Part shown: positions 11,290 through 19,655 of the stretch, piece after piece
How positions within the stretch are numbered: position 1 is the first letter of the stretch
How the letters are laid out: each line of letters opens with the position of its first letter
Translations under genes and position numbers: made by a program
Notes under the pieces: model-generated
Seen by the model: only the letters and a program-made list of their open reading frames with translations
Database searches by the model: none
Told to the model about the DNA's origin: nothing
DNA from: Thermosynechococcaceae cyanobacterium YX3bin19
GTDB taxonomy: Bacteria > Cyanobacteriota > Cyanobacteriia > Thermosynechococcales > Thermosynechococcaceae
Length of the DNA stretch: 32,995 nucleotides
Direction: 5' to 3'
NCBI GenBank assembly: GCA_030447595.1
Contig: JAUJON010000019.1
Coordinates: 1 to 32,995, forward strand

Positions 11290-11856
11290 ATGCCTTTTCA
11301 ACTTAGTGAAGTTGTTATGAAACGTAAGCCGACTGCCGTCAAAGCCCCACTGCCCAATACTGCTGCTAGACCTAAGCCAGTTGTCTTTAACTCTTTAGTC
11401 CTGGCGGTTCTAGCAGGTGTATTTGTTTTAGGGATTGGGCTTGGCGTTGTGTTTAGCAGCACAACTAATCTCAATTCAGAAAACGTTGCCTCAACTCAAT
11501 ACATTGACCAAAGTGCACCAGATCCTCAAATCTGTATCAACTATGGAGCAAGCGCTACGGTTATGGACACGCGAGTCTTCGTAACCTATGAGCCGTTTAG
11601 CGTTTACGTTTCCCAGCCGATTATGCAGCCCGGATGCGTTCTGCGCAAATCTAACTGGTCTATTTTGGAGCAGAGAAAGTTAGTCAACTCAGAACAGGTA
11701 CGAGACTGCAAGCAGCGACTCAATACCTTTGGTTACATCGGTAAGCTGGAAAATAGGCCCCAGATTAGCTGTGTCTATCAAAGCGACAGCGATAAAAATC
11801 GTTTCCTCAACGGTCCGGGCAATGGTTCTACAGCCCCAGAATCCGATAACTTTTAG
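11290..11856 (+). CDS. DUF3172 family membrane protein
   Basis: A 188-aa protein of the cyanobacterial DUF3172 family, with no known function. It has a Lys/Pro-rich cytoplasmic N-terminus and one transmembrane helix (about residues 35-55, LVLAVLAGVFVLGIGLGVVF). The outside-facing domain carries the family signature DPQICINYGASATVMDTRVF and four conserved cysteines (QIC, GCV, RDC, ISC) that could form disulfides. ATG 11290 has AGG about 6 nt upstream. An in-frame ATG at 11317 (MKRKPTAV) is an alternative start. Confidence 0.85.
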   Translation: MPFQLSEVVMKRKPTAVKAPLPNTAARPKPVVFNSLVLAVLAGVFVLGIGLGVVFSSTTNLNSENVASTQYIDQSAPDPQICINYGASATVMDTRVFVTYEPFSVYVSQPIMQPGCVLRKSNWSILEQRKLVNSEQVRDCKQRLNTFGYIGKLENRPQISCVYQSDSDKNRFLNGPGNGSTAPESDNF

Positions 11857-11922
11857 GTTGGTCGAGATTTTTAGAGTATCCTGACGAAATAGAGAGTTGC
11901 TGCTTAGGTTAACGGCTATTCC

Positions 11923-12720
11923 TTGAAAGAAGCAAACGCTAGTTCTAGTCTTGACCTCTGGAGTCAGCGGCTACTGGCAGCTATCCTGCTGGGTGGCCAG
12001 GTACTCATTCATCTCCTCAGGGGTAAGGTTCATCGGCGCAACACTATCGAGCAAATGGTCTCGGTAGGTCCAGAGTCCTTAGTCGTGGTCCTGATTACCG
12101 CTAGCTTTGTCGGCATGGTGTTCACTATCCAAGTGGCCCGAGAATTTATTAATTTTGGGGCAGTAACAGCAGTTGGGGGTGTTTTAGCAGTTTCACTTAC
12201 TCGTGAACTGGGTCCCGTTTTAACGGCAGTGATTATTGCCGGACGAGTCGGGTCTGCCTTTGCCGCTGAGTTAGGTACCATGCAGGTTACGGAGCAGATT
12301 GATGCACTTTACATGCTTCATACCGACCCTGTGGATTACTTAGTCATTCCCCGGCTGATTGCCTGTTGTCTCATGCTACCTGTACTGACAATGCTGGCAC
12401 TCATCACCGGTATGGCAGGGGGCGTTTTTGTTGCAGCTAGTCTGTACAGTATTCCCCAGAATGTTTTTCTCAATTCTGCCCAGAACTTACTTAATCTCTG
12501 GGATATTTGTAGTGCCATGATCAAGGCAGGTGTGTTTGGTGCTTTAATTGCGGTTATTGGTTCGAGTTGGGGGCTGACAACCACAGGGGGTGCCAAAGGG
12601 GTAGGCCAGTCTACCACGACCGCTGTTGTTACCGCGCTACTGGCTATTTTTATTACCAACTTTTTCCTCTCCTGGTTGATGTTTCAAGGAGCGGGTAGTG
12701 CATTCTTGCAAGGTGCATAA
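11923..12720 (+). CDS. mlaE: MlaE family lipid ABC transporter permease
   Basis: Permease of an MCE/Mla-type ABC transporter moving phospholipids or other lipids between inner and outer membranes. Plastid and plant relatives are Ycf63 and TGD1. The 265-aa length matches the family. Typical stretches are TIEQMVSVGPESL, ASFVGMVFTIQVAREF, SLTRELGPVLTAVIIAGRVG, AELGTMQVTEQIDAL and GGAKGVGQSTTTAVV, with five to six hydrophobic segments. The start is TTG at 11923; no in-frame ATG occurs before the conserved region. The ATPase (MlaF) and MCE-domain protein are not adjacent, as is common in cyanobacteria. It leads a same-strand run with DUF3119, DUF3086 and plsY. Confidence 0.93.
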   Translation: MKEANASSSLDLWSQRLLAAILLGGQVLIHLLRGKVHRRNTIEQMVSVGPESLVVVLITASFVGMVFTIQVAREFINFGAVTAVGGVLAVSLTRELGPVLTAVIIAGRVGSAFAAELGTMQVTEQIDALYMLHTDPVDYLVIPRLIACCLMLPVLTMLALITGMAGGVFVAASLYSIPQNVFLNSAQNLLNLWDICSAMIKAGVFGALIAVIGSSWGLTTTGGAKGVGQSTTTAVVTALLAIFITNFFLSWLMFQGAGSAFLQGA

Positions 12721-12746
12721 GGAAGAAAAGCCAGCCGTTCCTTAAA

Positions 12747-13163
12747 ATGAAGAAGAGCCATCAACTACTGAAATTGGAATTGCCTGTGACTACAGTTTCT
12801 TCTGCCCCTGAGTCTATCGAGTTGAATCCGAGCTATCGCCTCCCTGTGGGTCTAGCGATCGCGGCTCTACCCACTCTATTCCTGCAAGTCTGGTTTGGTG
12901 CTGTCCTACTTCTGTTTGCTGGGTTCCTGCTCTGGCAAGCGGCAACGCTGCGGCTGTTCTTCACTGGGACGGCCCTGGAAATTTACCGGGGTGCCAAACT
13001 AATCCGGCATTTTCCCTATACTGACTGGCAAAACTGGCGCATCTTCTGGCCCTTGGTACCAGTTCTGTTCTATTTCAAAGAGGTAAACAGTATCCACTTT
13101 CTGCCAATCCTGTTTGACCCTAAAGGATTACAAGCTGCACTTGAAGGTCGCTGTCCCCGTTAG
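12747..13163 (+). CDS. DUF3119 family protein
   Basis: A 138-aa cyanobacterial DUF3119 protein of unknown function. Two hydrophobic segments form a hairpin (about residues 33-62), with ALPTLFLQVWFGAVLLLFAG visible. A short domain with FTGTALEIYRGAKLIRHFPY and IHFLPILFDPKGL follows. This layout resembles a small bPH-like membrane-attached domain, but that is only an impression. It starts 26 nt after mlaE and 53 nt before the DUF3086 gene, so it is probably in the same transcript. Confidence 0.85.
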   Translation: MKKSHQLLKLELPVTTVSSAPESIELNPSYRLPVGLAIAALPTLFLQVWFGAVLLLFAGFLLWQAATLRLFFTGTALEIYRGAKLIRHFPYTDWQNWRIFWPLVPVLFYFKEVNSIHFLPILFDPKGLQAALEGRCPR

Positions 13164-13216
13164 GTCAGTTCAATGCCTAATCAAGTGCCCTATATTCTCT
13201 CGTCAATTGAGATTTC

Positions 13217-14293
13217 ATGAATTCCGACGAACTTCCCGTTCCCAATCTCACAGGATCAAAGCCGGCAACGCCCTTAGAGGTTTCAGCCAATGAGTTAGCA
13301 GAGCCTGCGGCTAACAGCCCCCAAATGGTAAAGCTCCAGCAGCAAGCCCAGGCCCTGCAGCAAGAGATTGAGGAACTGCAAACGGCAAAGGCTCAAGTGC
13401 TGCGGGCTCAGATTGCTGAGATTCAGGCGGCGCTCGAACAGATAACCAAGGAAAACCTTGGCCAGCTTCAACAGCGCCAGCAAGCGCTGCAGATTACAGT
13501 AGAACAGTTAGAACGGCGGCAGGAGAGAGTACGAGAGGAGATGCGGACCAGCTTTGCAGGGGTTTCGCGAGACTTGGCTATTAGAGTTCAAGGGTTTAAA
13601 GACTACCTGGTGACTAGCCTGCAAGATCTCGTGGTAGTTGCTGAGGAGTTAGACCTGGCTCCTAAGGCAAAAGAAACGGCACCCCAGCAGCCTACTCTGC
13701 CAGAGTCTGCTAAACCTGTAGCACCTCAGTTTGCTGAGCAAGGCTTCCAAGAACAGGTGCGACAAATTCGCAAGCTGATTGACCAGTACCGCACGGCACC
13801 CAACTACTACGGGGCACCGTGGCAACTCCGCCGCACCTTTGAGCCGATCCACGCTGAGCGGGTTTCCAACTGGTTTTTTACCTTGGGTGGGCGGGGAGCC
13901 CTGCGCTCCATGGGGAGCCGCCTGCAGAATATCCTGATTGCCTCTGCGATTATTTCGATTTTGCGATCGCTCTATGGTAGCCGGGTGCGTTCCCTGATTT
14001 TAGCCAATACACCAGAACGTCTAGGAGACTGGCGACGGGGGCTCCAAGACTGTCTGGGGGTTTCTCGCAGCGACTTTAGCCCGGAACGGGGAATTTCGCT
14101 GTTTGAATCGCCAGAGTCCTTGGTCCAAAGAGCAGATCGACTGGTGAAAGAGGGGCAGTTGCCGCTGATTTTGATTGATGACTCTGAGGAGCAGGTCAGC
14201 CTCTCCCTGCTACAGTTTCCTTTGTGGCTGGCGTTCGCAGCCGAGCCACAGCCGAAACCGGCCCGCTCCTCATCCTTTGATTTCTTTGAGTGA
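13217..14293 (+). CDS. DUF3086 family coiled-coil protein
   Basis: A 358-aa cyanobacterial DUF3086 protein of unknown function. Residues about 35-115 are a long coiled coil rich in Gln, Glu and Ala. A linker follows at about 150-175. The conserved C-terminal domain (about 180-345) contains APNYYGAPWQLRRTFEPIH, NWFFTLGGRGALRSMGSRL, IIASAII-type hydrophobics and LPLILIDDSEEQV. No signal peptide or clear transmembrane helix is visible, apart from one amphipathic stretch near ILIASAIISILRSLYG. The ATG is at 13217. It lies between DUF3119 and plsY on the same strand. Confidence 0.87.
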   Translation: MNSDELPVPNLTGSKPATPLEVSANELAEPAANSPQMVKLQQQAQALQQEIEELQTAKAQVLRAQIAEIQAALEQITKENLGQLQQRQQALQITVEQLERRQERVREEMRTSFAGVSRDLAIRVQGFKDYLVTSLQDLVVVAEELDLAPKAKETAPQQPTLPESAKPVAPQFAEQGFQEQVRQIRKLIDQYRTAPNYYGAPWQLRRTFEPIHAERVSNWFFTLGGRGALRSMGSRLQNILIASAIISILRSLYGSRVRSLILANTPERLGDWRRGLQDCLGVSRSDFSPERGISLFESPESLVQRADRLVKEGQLPLILIDDSEEQVSLSLLQFPLWLAFAAEPQPKPARSSSFDFFE

Positions 14294-14346
14294 TCTCGGC
14301 ATGATGAAATAGATTTAATACAGAGTTCCAAAACTGAGAAGCAAAG

Positions 14347-15033
14347 ATGTCGTCAATGGGTTGGTGGTGGCTAGCTAACGGTGGTTTACTGCTAGTGAGT
14401 TATCTTTTAGGGTCAATCCCGTTTGGTTACCTGGCAGGCCGCACCCTTAAGAGAATTGATATTCGCGAGTGTGGTTCTGGCTCAACCGGAGCAACTAATG
14501 TGCTGCGAACGCTGGGTAAGGGTCCGGGGCTAGCGGTTCTCTTGGCGGATGTACTCAAAGGGGTTGGGGTGATCGCCCTGGTCCGCTGGGTTGACTCCCC
14601 GGATGGTGGGTTCAGTAGCCTGCTCCCCAGCAGTGCCAACCTGCAGTGGTTGCCCTGGCTGGTGATTTTCAGCGGATTGGCTGCCATTCTCGGCCACAGC
14701 AAATCGGTCTGGATCAATTTCACTGGCGGAAAATCTGTTTCAACGGGTCTGGGCATTTTGCTAACCATGTCCTGGCCTGTAGGTCTAGGCACCTTAGCGA
14801 TATTTAGTATTGTTCTTGCCCTCACGCGGATTGTCTCACTCGGTTCCATTTGCGGTGCGATCGCGGTCACTGTCCTCATGGTGCTGATGAATCAACCGCT
14901 ACCCTATATCTTGTTTGCCCTAGCAGGCGGGCTCTATGTCATTTGGCGACATCGAGCGAACATTCAGCGCCTGCTAGCTGGAACGGAGCCACGGCTTGGC
15001 CAGGAGCCGTCCCTAGAAGCAATGCCTGATTAA
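14347..15033 (+). CDS. plsY: Acyl-phosphate glycerol-3-phosphate acyltransferase
   Basis: Transfers an acyl group from acyl-phosphate to glycerol-3-phosphate, the first step of membrane phospholipid and glycolipid synthesis. It is an integral membrane enzyme of 228 aa with about six hydrophobic helices. The three conserved loops are present: GSGSTGATNVLRTLGKGPG, GHSKSVWINFTGGKSVSTGLG (written here across its parts GHSKSVW and FTGGKSVSTG), and the C-terminal IWRHRANIQRLLAGTE. It ends the mlaE-DUF3119-DUF3086-plsY run. Its stop codon shares a TTAA with the stop of the convergent proC, leaving no space for a terminator between them. Confidence 0.95.
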   Translation: MSSMGWWWLANGGLLLVSYLLGSIPFGYLAGRTLKRIDIRECGSGSTGATNVLRTLGKGPGLAVLLADVLKGVGVIALVRWVDSPDGGFSSLLPSSANLQWLPWLVIFSGLAAILGHSKSVWINFTGGKSVSTGLGILLTMSWPVGLGTLAIFSIVLALTRIVSLGSICGAIAVTVLMVLMNQPLPYILFALAGGLYVIWRHRANIQRLLAGTEPRLGQEPSLEAMPD

Positions 15034-15848
15034 CGTCCCAGTTCTTCAGATCGCTGGCTGGCTGCTTGCACTGCTTGGATTAAGGCAGCACGGAAACCAG
15101 ATTGTTCTAGGACAGTAATTCCAGCGATCGTTGTCCCGCCAGGACTGGTAACGCGGTCTTTTAGTTCCGCGGGGTGCATCCCCGATTCTTTTAACAACTC
15201 AGCGGTTCCCAGTACAGTTTGTAGCGCTAGCTTCGCGGCGATCGCCCGCGGCAGACCTGCTGCGACTCCCCCATCAGCCAGGGCCTCAATTGCCACCGCC
15301 ACATATCCCGGGCCTGAACCCGATAGTCCGGTCACGGCATCCATTAACGGCTCTGGAACTTCCACGACTTCCCCCAGAGCTTGAAAAATTTCCCGCGCCT
15401 GTTGCAGATGAGAGGGGTTAGCCTGCGCTCCCGCCACGATCGCTGTCATCCCCGCCCCTACGGTTGCCGGTGTATTTGGCATGGCGCGGATCACCGGCTG
15501 ACCTGGAAAGGCAAACTCCAGCTTTCTCAAAGGCACACCCGCTAAGATTGAAATGACGAGCGATTGACCTGTGCCTTGAGGGCTTTTTAAGTGTTCTAAT
15601 ATAGCCTCAAACACCTGAGGCTTGACTGCTAAGAGCAGAATTTCTGCCGCTGCAGCGACCGCTTGATTATCTGCCATAGCCTGAACCCGATAACGCTCTG
15701 ACAGCAAGCTGCAACGCTCAGGATCGGGATCACTAACAAGAACTTGCTCCGGCAAGTAAGATTGTTGAGCCAGCAGGCGGGATAAAATAGCTTCACCCAT
15801 TACCCCGCCACCGATAATGCCAAGTTTTACAGACGCTTGACTACTCAT
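15030..15848 (-). CDS. proC: Pyrroline-5-carboxylate reductase
   Basis: Reduces 1-pyrroline-5-carboxylate to proline with NAD(P)H, the last step of proline synthesis. The 272-aa length is standard. The N-terminal Rossmann motif reads LGIIGGGVMGEAIL. The C-terminal dimerisation domain has the family signatures AMPNTPATVGAGMTAIV, SGSGPGYVAVAIEALADGG and VTSPGGTTIAGI. ATG at 15848. It is downstream of sepF on the same strand with an 80-nt gap. The pipX/pipY-sepF-proC neighbourhood is often conserved in cyanobacteria and, for yggS-sepF-proC, in other bacteria as well. Confidence 0.96.
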   Translation of the reverse strand: MSSQASVKLGIIGGGVMGEAILSRLLAQQSYLPEQVLVSDPDPERCSLLSERYRVQAMADNQAVAAAAEILLLAVKPQVFEAILEHLKSPQGTGQSLVISILAGVPLRKLEFAFPGQPVIRAMPNTPATVGAGMTAIVAGAQANPSHLQQAREIFQALGEVVEVPEPLMDAVTGLSGSGPGYVAVAIEALADGGVAAGLPRAIAAKLALQTVLGTAELLKESGMHPAELKDRVTSPGGTTIAGITVLEQSGFRAALIQAVQAASQRSEELGR

Positions 15849-15928
15849 CTCCTCCTAAGGGATTAAACCGCAGTGTAACTGGCTTAGAAGCGTTTACTCT
15901 GCAAGAGCTGCTTGCTCAATCAGACCCA

Positions 15929-16510
15929 CTACTGAGCAAAGCGACTAACTACTGGATCACCTGCCCAAGCTGCTGCGGGAGAGCGGTGTGGCTGAGACTG
16001 AGGCACTTCATGAACCACGCCGGATTGAGTACTGACTTGGACGCAGCTAGGGGTAAATAGAAAAATACTCTCGCCGATTCGCTCTTGGTGCCCATCAATG
16101 GTGAACGTAGCACCGGCAACGAAATCTACAGCTCGCTGAGCTTGCTCCGGGTCCATCATCGTCAGGTTCAAGACAACTGATTTACGCTCTCGCAGTGCCT
16201 GAACAACTTGAGGCATCTCTTCAAAAGCATGGGGCTCAATCACCATTACTTCTGCAACTGCACCCCAAGACTTCCAGGCACTAGGCATACCGACGACGTT
16301 GTTTGGACTTGACATCGTTGACCCCATTCCGACTTCAGATCGGTGACTTTGACCTTCTACTTCCTTGCCATTGGCATGAGAAGGCTCGGATGGATAAGAG
16401 CTTTGGTAGTGCTGTCCATCTACTACGTCATACTCGTCATCCTCGTACTCAGAATCTACTGAACTATTGATTCCCACAAAATCTCGAAGTTTAGAAAAGA
16501 TCGTGCTCAC
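15929..16510 (-). CDS. sepF: Cell division protein SepF (Cdv2)
   Basis: FtsZ-associated division protein that tethers and bundles FtsZ at the membrane. 193 aa, starting with the amphipathic membrane-binding helix [14 protein letters not shown]. An acidic, disordered linker of about 70 residues follows. The conserved SepF core runs from about residue 85 to 165 ([48 protein letters not shown]). The tail is Ser/Pro-rich. It lies between pipY and proC on the same strand, with 409 bp of AT-rich DNA upstream that probably holds its own promoter. Confidence 0.94.
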   Translation of the reverse strand: MSTIFSKLRDFVGINSSVDSEYEDDEYDVVDGQHYQSSYPSEPSHANGKEVEGQSHRSEVGMGSTMSSPNNVVGMPSAWKSWGAVAEVMVIEPHAFEEMPQVVQALRERKSVVLNLTMMDPEQAQRAVDFVAGATFTIDGHQERIGESIFLFTPSCVQVSTQSGVVHEVPQSQPHRSPAAAWAGDPVVSRFAQ

Positions 16511-16919
16511 AACTTATGCTCCATCGTCAACTGAGACAACTTTGAAAGATTATCTATCAAATCTAAGGTAATTAAAAGTTAATTCACTTTATACAATTAA
16601 CAGGATAAAACTAATTAACTTTGCTAAAAATAACCCGTTTATTGAGTTTTGCACAAAGCAGCAATTCTAGTTTGTAAATTAAACAAGTGGGATGCGACAC
16701 TAATAACTGGTCGACTTTAGGGACAAAATCAGAATTGACTTATCCTATTGTCAAATTTGAATTAACAGTATCATCAAACTTGGTAACTGAGTAGCAGTTA
16801 GCAATTTAAGCTCAATTTTGCATAAGTTTCCCTAAATCTTTCCTGCTGCTGGACGCGAGTACAAATACCAGGACGGCCCGCTAGGTTCAGCATCTTTTCC
16901 AAGGGTAAGGGTCGCATGG
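16511..16919. other. AT-rich intergenic region between pipY and sepF
   Basis: About 410 bp with no open frame worth calling. It is clearly richer in A+T than its surroundings, especially 16540-16700. It lies immediately upstream of sepF on the minus strand, so it probably carries the sepF promoter and leader. A short inverted repeat TTGAC/GTCAA near 16737-16756 is too weak to interpret. Confidence 0.4.
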
Positions 16920-17605
16920 TTATAATCCAGGTCTATCTCCGAAGAGAATTCGTCCCAGGCGTACCATTGTAGTCTTGGCTTGCAAAGCTAGCTTGTAGTC
17001 CTCTGACATCCCCATAGACAGCTCTGCATGATCAGATTCGGTAGGTTCTGTTGGCGGATTTGCTCCGCGAGTTCGCGAGTTTGTTGGAACACAGAGAGAA
17101 TTTCGCTGGCCTCCAGTTCCAAAGGAGGAATTGTCATTAAACTCTGAATTCTTTAGGTGACGGCACTGACTTAACTGTGATAAATCTGCCATCAAGTCAG
17201 ATACCATCCACCCGTACTTGTGCGGATCAGGGACGATTTTCACCTGTAGACAAACATTGAGGGAATGCGGCAGCTCTGCTGCTAGGCGATCGAGTCGCTG
17301 AGCCAGTTTTAGGCTATCTACAGAATGAATCCACTGGAAGTACTGCAGGGCATTTTGGGCTTTGTTGCTCTGAAGATGCCCGATCATATGCCAGGTAATG
17401 CCAGGCAAGTCTTGAAGTTCCACTTGTTTAGTGGTTTCCTGAACCCGGCTTTCACCAAAGTCTCGAATCCCAACGGCATAGGCTTGCCGCATGACGATGA
17501 CGGTACCTGCCGGCGACGGCAATCAGCTTCGCACCGAGTCAGGCAGTGAAGCCTGAATTTCGGCAATGCGATCCCGAGCAGAACCGGACTATCAAAGGGA
17601 GTCAT
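16920..17605 (-). pseudogene. pipY: PipY/YggS, PLP-binding homeostasis protein gene, multiply frameshifted
   Basis: Should encode a fold-type III PLP-binding homeostasis protein of about 220 aa, the partner gene of pipX. ATG 17605 overlaps the pipX stop as ATGA, and the end SMGMSEDYKLALQAKTTMVRLG is intact. In between, the frame changes several times. Near 17580 it shifts into IAEIQASLPDSV. Near 17530-17500 the expected LIAVSKQVPV region is disrupted and the PLP lysine of the AVSK motif is not readable in any frame. After about 17160 the frame shifts to TIPPLELEASEILSVFQQ. It shifts back before ELSMGMSED. The out-of-frame stretches remain fully family-like, which suggests sequencing error or very recent damage. 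The longest single open piece is 16920-17522. Confidence 0.85.
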
Positions 17606-17871
17606 TGAAAGGTACGCTTGTGAATTGCCTGAAGTTGATCGTACTCCGGCAACCGTCCATGACGACGCAAGTTTCGCAGGCGGTTTTCAACCAGAATCCG
17701 GGAATCAGTCCGGCTAATGGGTTCAAAATCAAAATTTTCCGGTCCAGTTGTGACCAGAAAAAATAGACGCTGAGCGTAAAGAGTTGTGAATAACTCCCGG
17801 TTTTCCTCCACTAAGCAAACCCGAAACAACAGACCAAAAGTTGGATGATTGAGGTAGGTTTCGGTGTTCAT
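17602..17871 (-). CDS. pipX: PII-interacting protein X (NtcA coactivator)
   Basis: Small cyanobacterial regulator of nitrogen metabolism. It binds the transcription factor NtcA as a coactivator under nitrogen shortage and is sequestered by PII (GlnB) when 2-oxoglutarate is low. The 89-aa length is exactly typical. The N-terminal Tudor-like domain reads MNTETYLNHPTFGLLF, VCLVEENRELFTTLYAQRLF and TTGPENFDFEPISRTD; the C-terminal helices end RNLRRHGRLPEYDQL. The stop overlaps the pipY start by 4 nt (ATGA), indicating coupled translation. No clear NtcA box (GTA-N8-TAC) was seen in the 372 bp upstream. Confidence 0.96.
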   Translation of the reverse strand: MNTETYLNHPTFGLLFRVCLVEENRELFTTLYAQRLFFLVTTGPENFDFEPISRTDSRILVENRLRNLRRHGRLPEYDQLQAIHKRTFQ

Positions 17872-18243
17872 TACTCCCAGGGAGAATAGCGCTGAAATTC
17901 ATTGATCAGCTAAGACAACAAAGGGAAAATACAATTTGTACTCCCTGTTTCCTCTATGGCCATCTCTGAACAGATTTAGCAGAAAGATAACTTCCGGCAG
18001 CCCAGGAAACGTTGAAGCTTCAAAAGCTGTAAAATTTATTTTTTGCAGGTTCAAATCCGCTCGAAAGTTATTTTTAGTTCGCTAAGCAGCGTAGCTAAAC
18101 AAGCGGATACGAATCCGCAGGTATTCGAGCAGACATCTGTCTCCTATGGAGCAATAAGCCAAGAGTCAGAAGCATTATCCTTCGGTGACTTTTGCTCTTG
18201 ATGGCAAGCGTTTATGATCAACCAGCCGTGACTGTAACACTGA
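17872..18243. other. Intergenic region upstream of pipX
   Basis: About 370 bp without a supported gene. It lies between the end of the PabB-like gene and the start of pipX, both on the minus strand, and so should contain the pipX promoter. Visible items are a perfect 6-bp hairpin at 18103-18118 and a partial palindrome TACAATTTGTA near 17931. A GGTTCAAATCC string near 18050 resembles a tRNA T-loop, but no cloverleaf can be built around it. Confidence 0.4.
18103..18118 (-). terminator. Possible hairpin terminator downstream of the PabB-like gene
   Basis: GCGGAT and ATCCGC form a perfect 6-bp stem with a 4-nt loop. On the minus strand it lies about 125 nt after the stop of the chorismate enzyme gene and is followed by TTGTTT, a weak U-rich tract. 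It could end that transcript before the pipX promoter. Confidence 0.3.
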
Positions 18244-19647
18244 TTAGTCGACACTTGCAAGCTTCAGTGCTGCAACTTGTGCCTGAGCTTTATCAAGAGA
18301 CTCCTGCCATTCCTGCCGGGGATCACTGTCGGCCACAATCCCAGCCCCGACCTGACCCCAAACAACAGACTCTGCTACCTTCTGTCTCATTGGTATGACT
18401 AGCAGGGTGCGAATCAAGATGTTTAAATCTAGATTTCCGCCCTGGTCTAAGTAGCCGCAGGAACCATAAAATAAACTTCGGCGAACCGGCTCTAGGGTCT
18501 CGATGATTTCCATACAGCGAACTTTCGGACAGCCGGTAATTGTGCCGCCCGGAAACATGGTTTGAATCAGATCAACTGGGTCACAGTCTCGGCGTAGTCG
18601 ACTGACAATGTTGCTGACCAGGTGCATCACGTGGCTATAGGACTCAATACTCATAAATTCATTAACCTGTACAGAACCCCATTCTGCCACCCGTCCCAGG
18701 TCGTTGCGCTGTAGATCAACCAGCATGACGTGTTCAGCATTTTCTTTTGGGCTCTGCAGGAGATCTTGAGCCTGCTGGTGATCGCGCTGCGGCGTATTGC
18801 CCCGCGATCGCGTTCCGGCAATGGGGCGGGTCTGGGCCTGGCCGTCTTGGAGCTGCACCAAACGCTCTGGAGAACAACTGACTACCGCTCCCCAGGGTGT
18901 TTGCCAGTAACTGGCAAAGGGGGAGGGATTAATCTGCTGCAGCACCCGGTAGAGCGTCCAGCTGTCGGCCTGGGTATAGGTAGCAAAACGTAGAGAGAGA
19001 TTGGCTTGGAAAATATCCCCGGCTTGAATGTACTGTTTTGCCTGGGAGACCATCGCTTCGTATTCGGCTGGCGAGGTTTGAAAAATTGGTAAGGGTGTCG
19101 TTCTAGAAGTTAGGAGTAGGCTGCTTTGCTGATTCCCTGGCTCGCATAAAGACCGCTGGAGTTGGTCCATCTGCTCAGTGCTGCTGGCGGCCAACCAGAG
19201 TTCCTGCTGCCAGTGGTCTAACACTGCAAAACACTCCGGTTCGTACCAGTAGGCTACGGGAAACGGCAGTTGTTCCGATCGCAAGTAGGGCAGTTGCTCA
19301 ATTTCCCAGGCCAGGTCATAGCCCAACCAGCCGAGCCAGCCCCCGGTGAATGGCAGCGGCGCAGGCGGTTCAGAGGTGGGCCGTCGCTGCAGCAGCTGCC
19401 GCAAGCAAGGCAGTATACTACCGACTCTGGGAGTCCACAGTTGAGGCCGTCCGGCGATACGCCGGGGGGAGCCAGCGCAGATGGAATAACGCGCTTGAGC
19501 AGTCGGTCGGGCCTGGGAGTGATCAGCAGGACTTTCTAGCAGGGTGGCAATCGGCAGGGGCTGGAACAACGCCTCAAACACCACTGAGCCACTGCGACCG
19601 TCGAGGGGCAGCGATTGCCAGTGCCAGGGTGGGAGCTTGGGCATCAC
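18244..19647 (-). CDS. Chorismate-binding enzyme, PabB/TrpE component I
   Basis: Converts chorismate plus ammonia (from a glutaminase subunit) to aminodeoxychorismate for folate, or to anthranilate for tryptophan. At 467 aa it is closer in size to PabB than to most TrpE proteins (about 500). The C-terminal chorismate-binding domain is intact: AGDIFQANLSLRF, SPERLVQL, PIAGTRSRG, ENAEHVMLVDLQRNDLGRVA, MFPGGTITGCPKVRCMEII, FYGSCGYL and GAGIVADSDPRQEW. The catalytic stretch reads PIAGT, with Ala where Lys-type PabB enzymes (PIKGT) have Lys, so the product cannot be assigned from this motif alone. I favour the PabB-like group by overall look. It begins 8 nt after the ECF transporter gene, suggesting one transcript. 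Confidence 0.88.
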   Translation of the reverse strand: MMPKLPPWHWQSLPLDGRSGSVVFEALFQPLPIATLLESPADHSQARPTAQARYSICAGSPRRIAGRPQLWTPRVGSILPCLRQLLQRRPTSEPPAPLPFTGGWLGWLGYDLAWEIEQLPYLRSEQLPFPVAYWYEPECFAVLDHWQQELWLAASSTEQMDQLQRSLCEPGNQQSSLLLTSRTTPLPIFQTSPAEYEAMVSQAKQYIQAGDIFQANLSLRFATYTQADSWTLYRVLQQINPSPFASYWQTPWGAVVSCSPERLVQLQDGQAQTRPIAGTRSRGNTPQRDHQQAQDLLQSPKENAEHVMLVDLQRNDLGRVAEWGSVQVNEFMSIESYSHVMHLVSNIVSRLRRDCDPVDLIQTMFPGGTITGCPKVRCMEIIETLEPVRRSLFYGSCGYLDQGGNLDLNILIRTLLVIPMRQKVAESVVWGQVGAGIVADSDPRQEWQESLDKAQAQVAALKLASVD

Positions 19648-19655
19648 TGATCCTC

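Noticed and set aside
17925-17942. Possible NtcA binding site upstream of pipX (TACAATTTGTA)
   Set aside because: The consensus is GTA-N8-TAC; this palindrome has the reverse arrangement and wrong spacing.
18040-18065. GGTTCAAATCC string resembling a tRNA T-loop
   Set aside because: Only two T-stem pairs can form, and no acceptor, D or anticodon stem can be built upstream. Probably chance, or at most a tRNA fragment.
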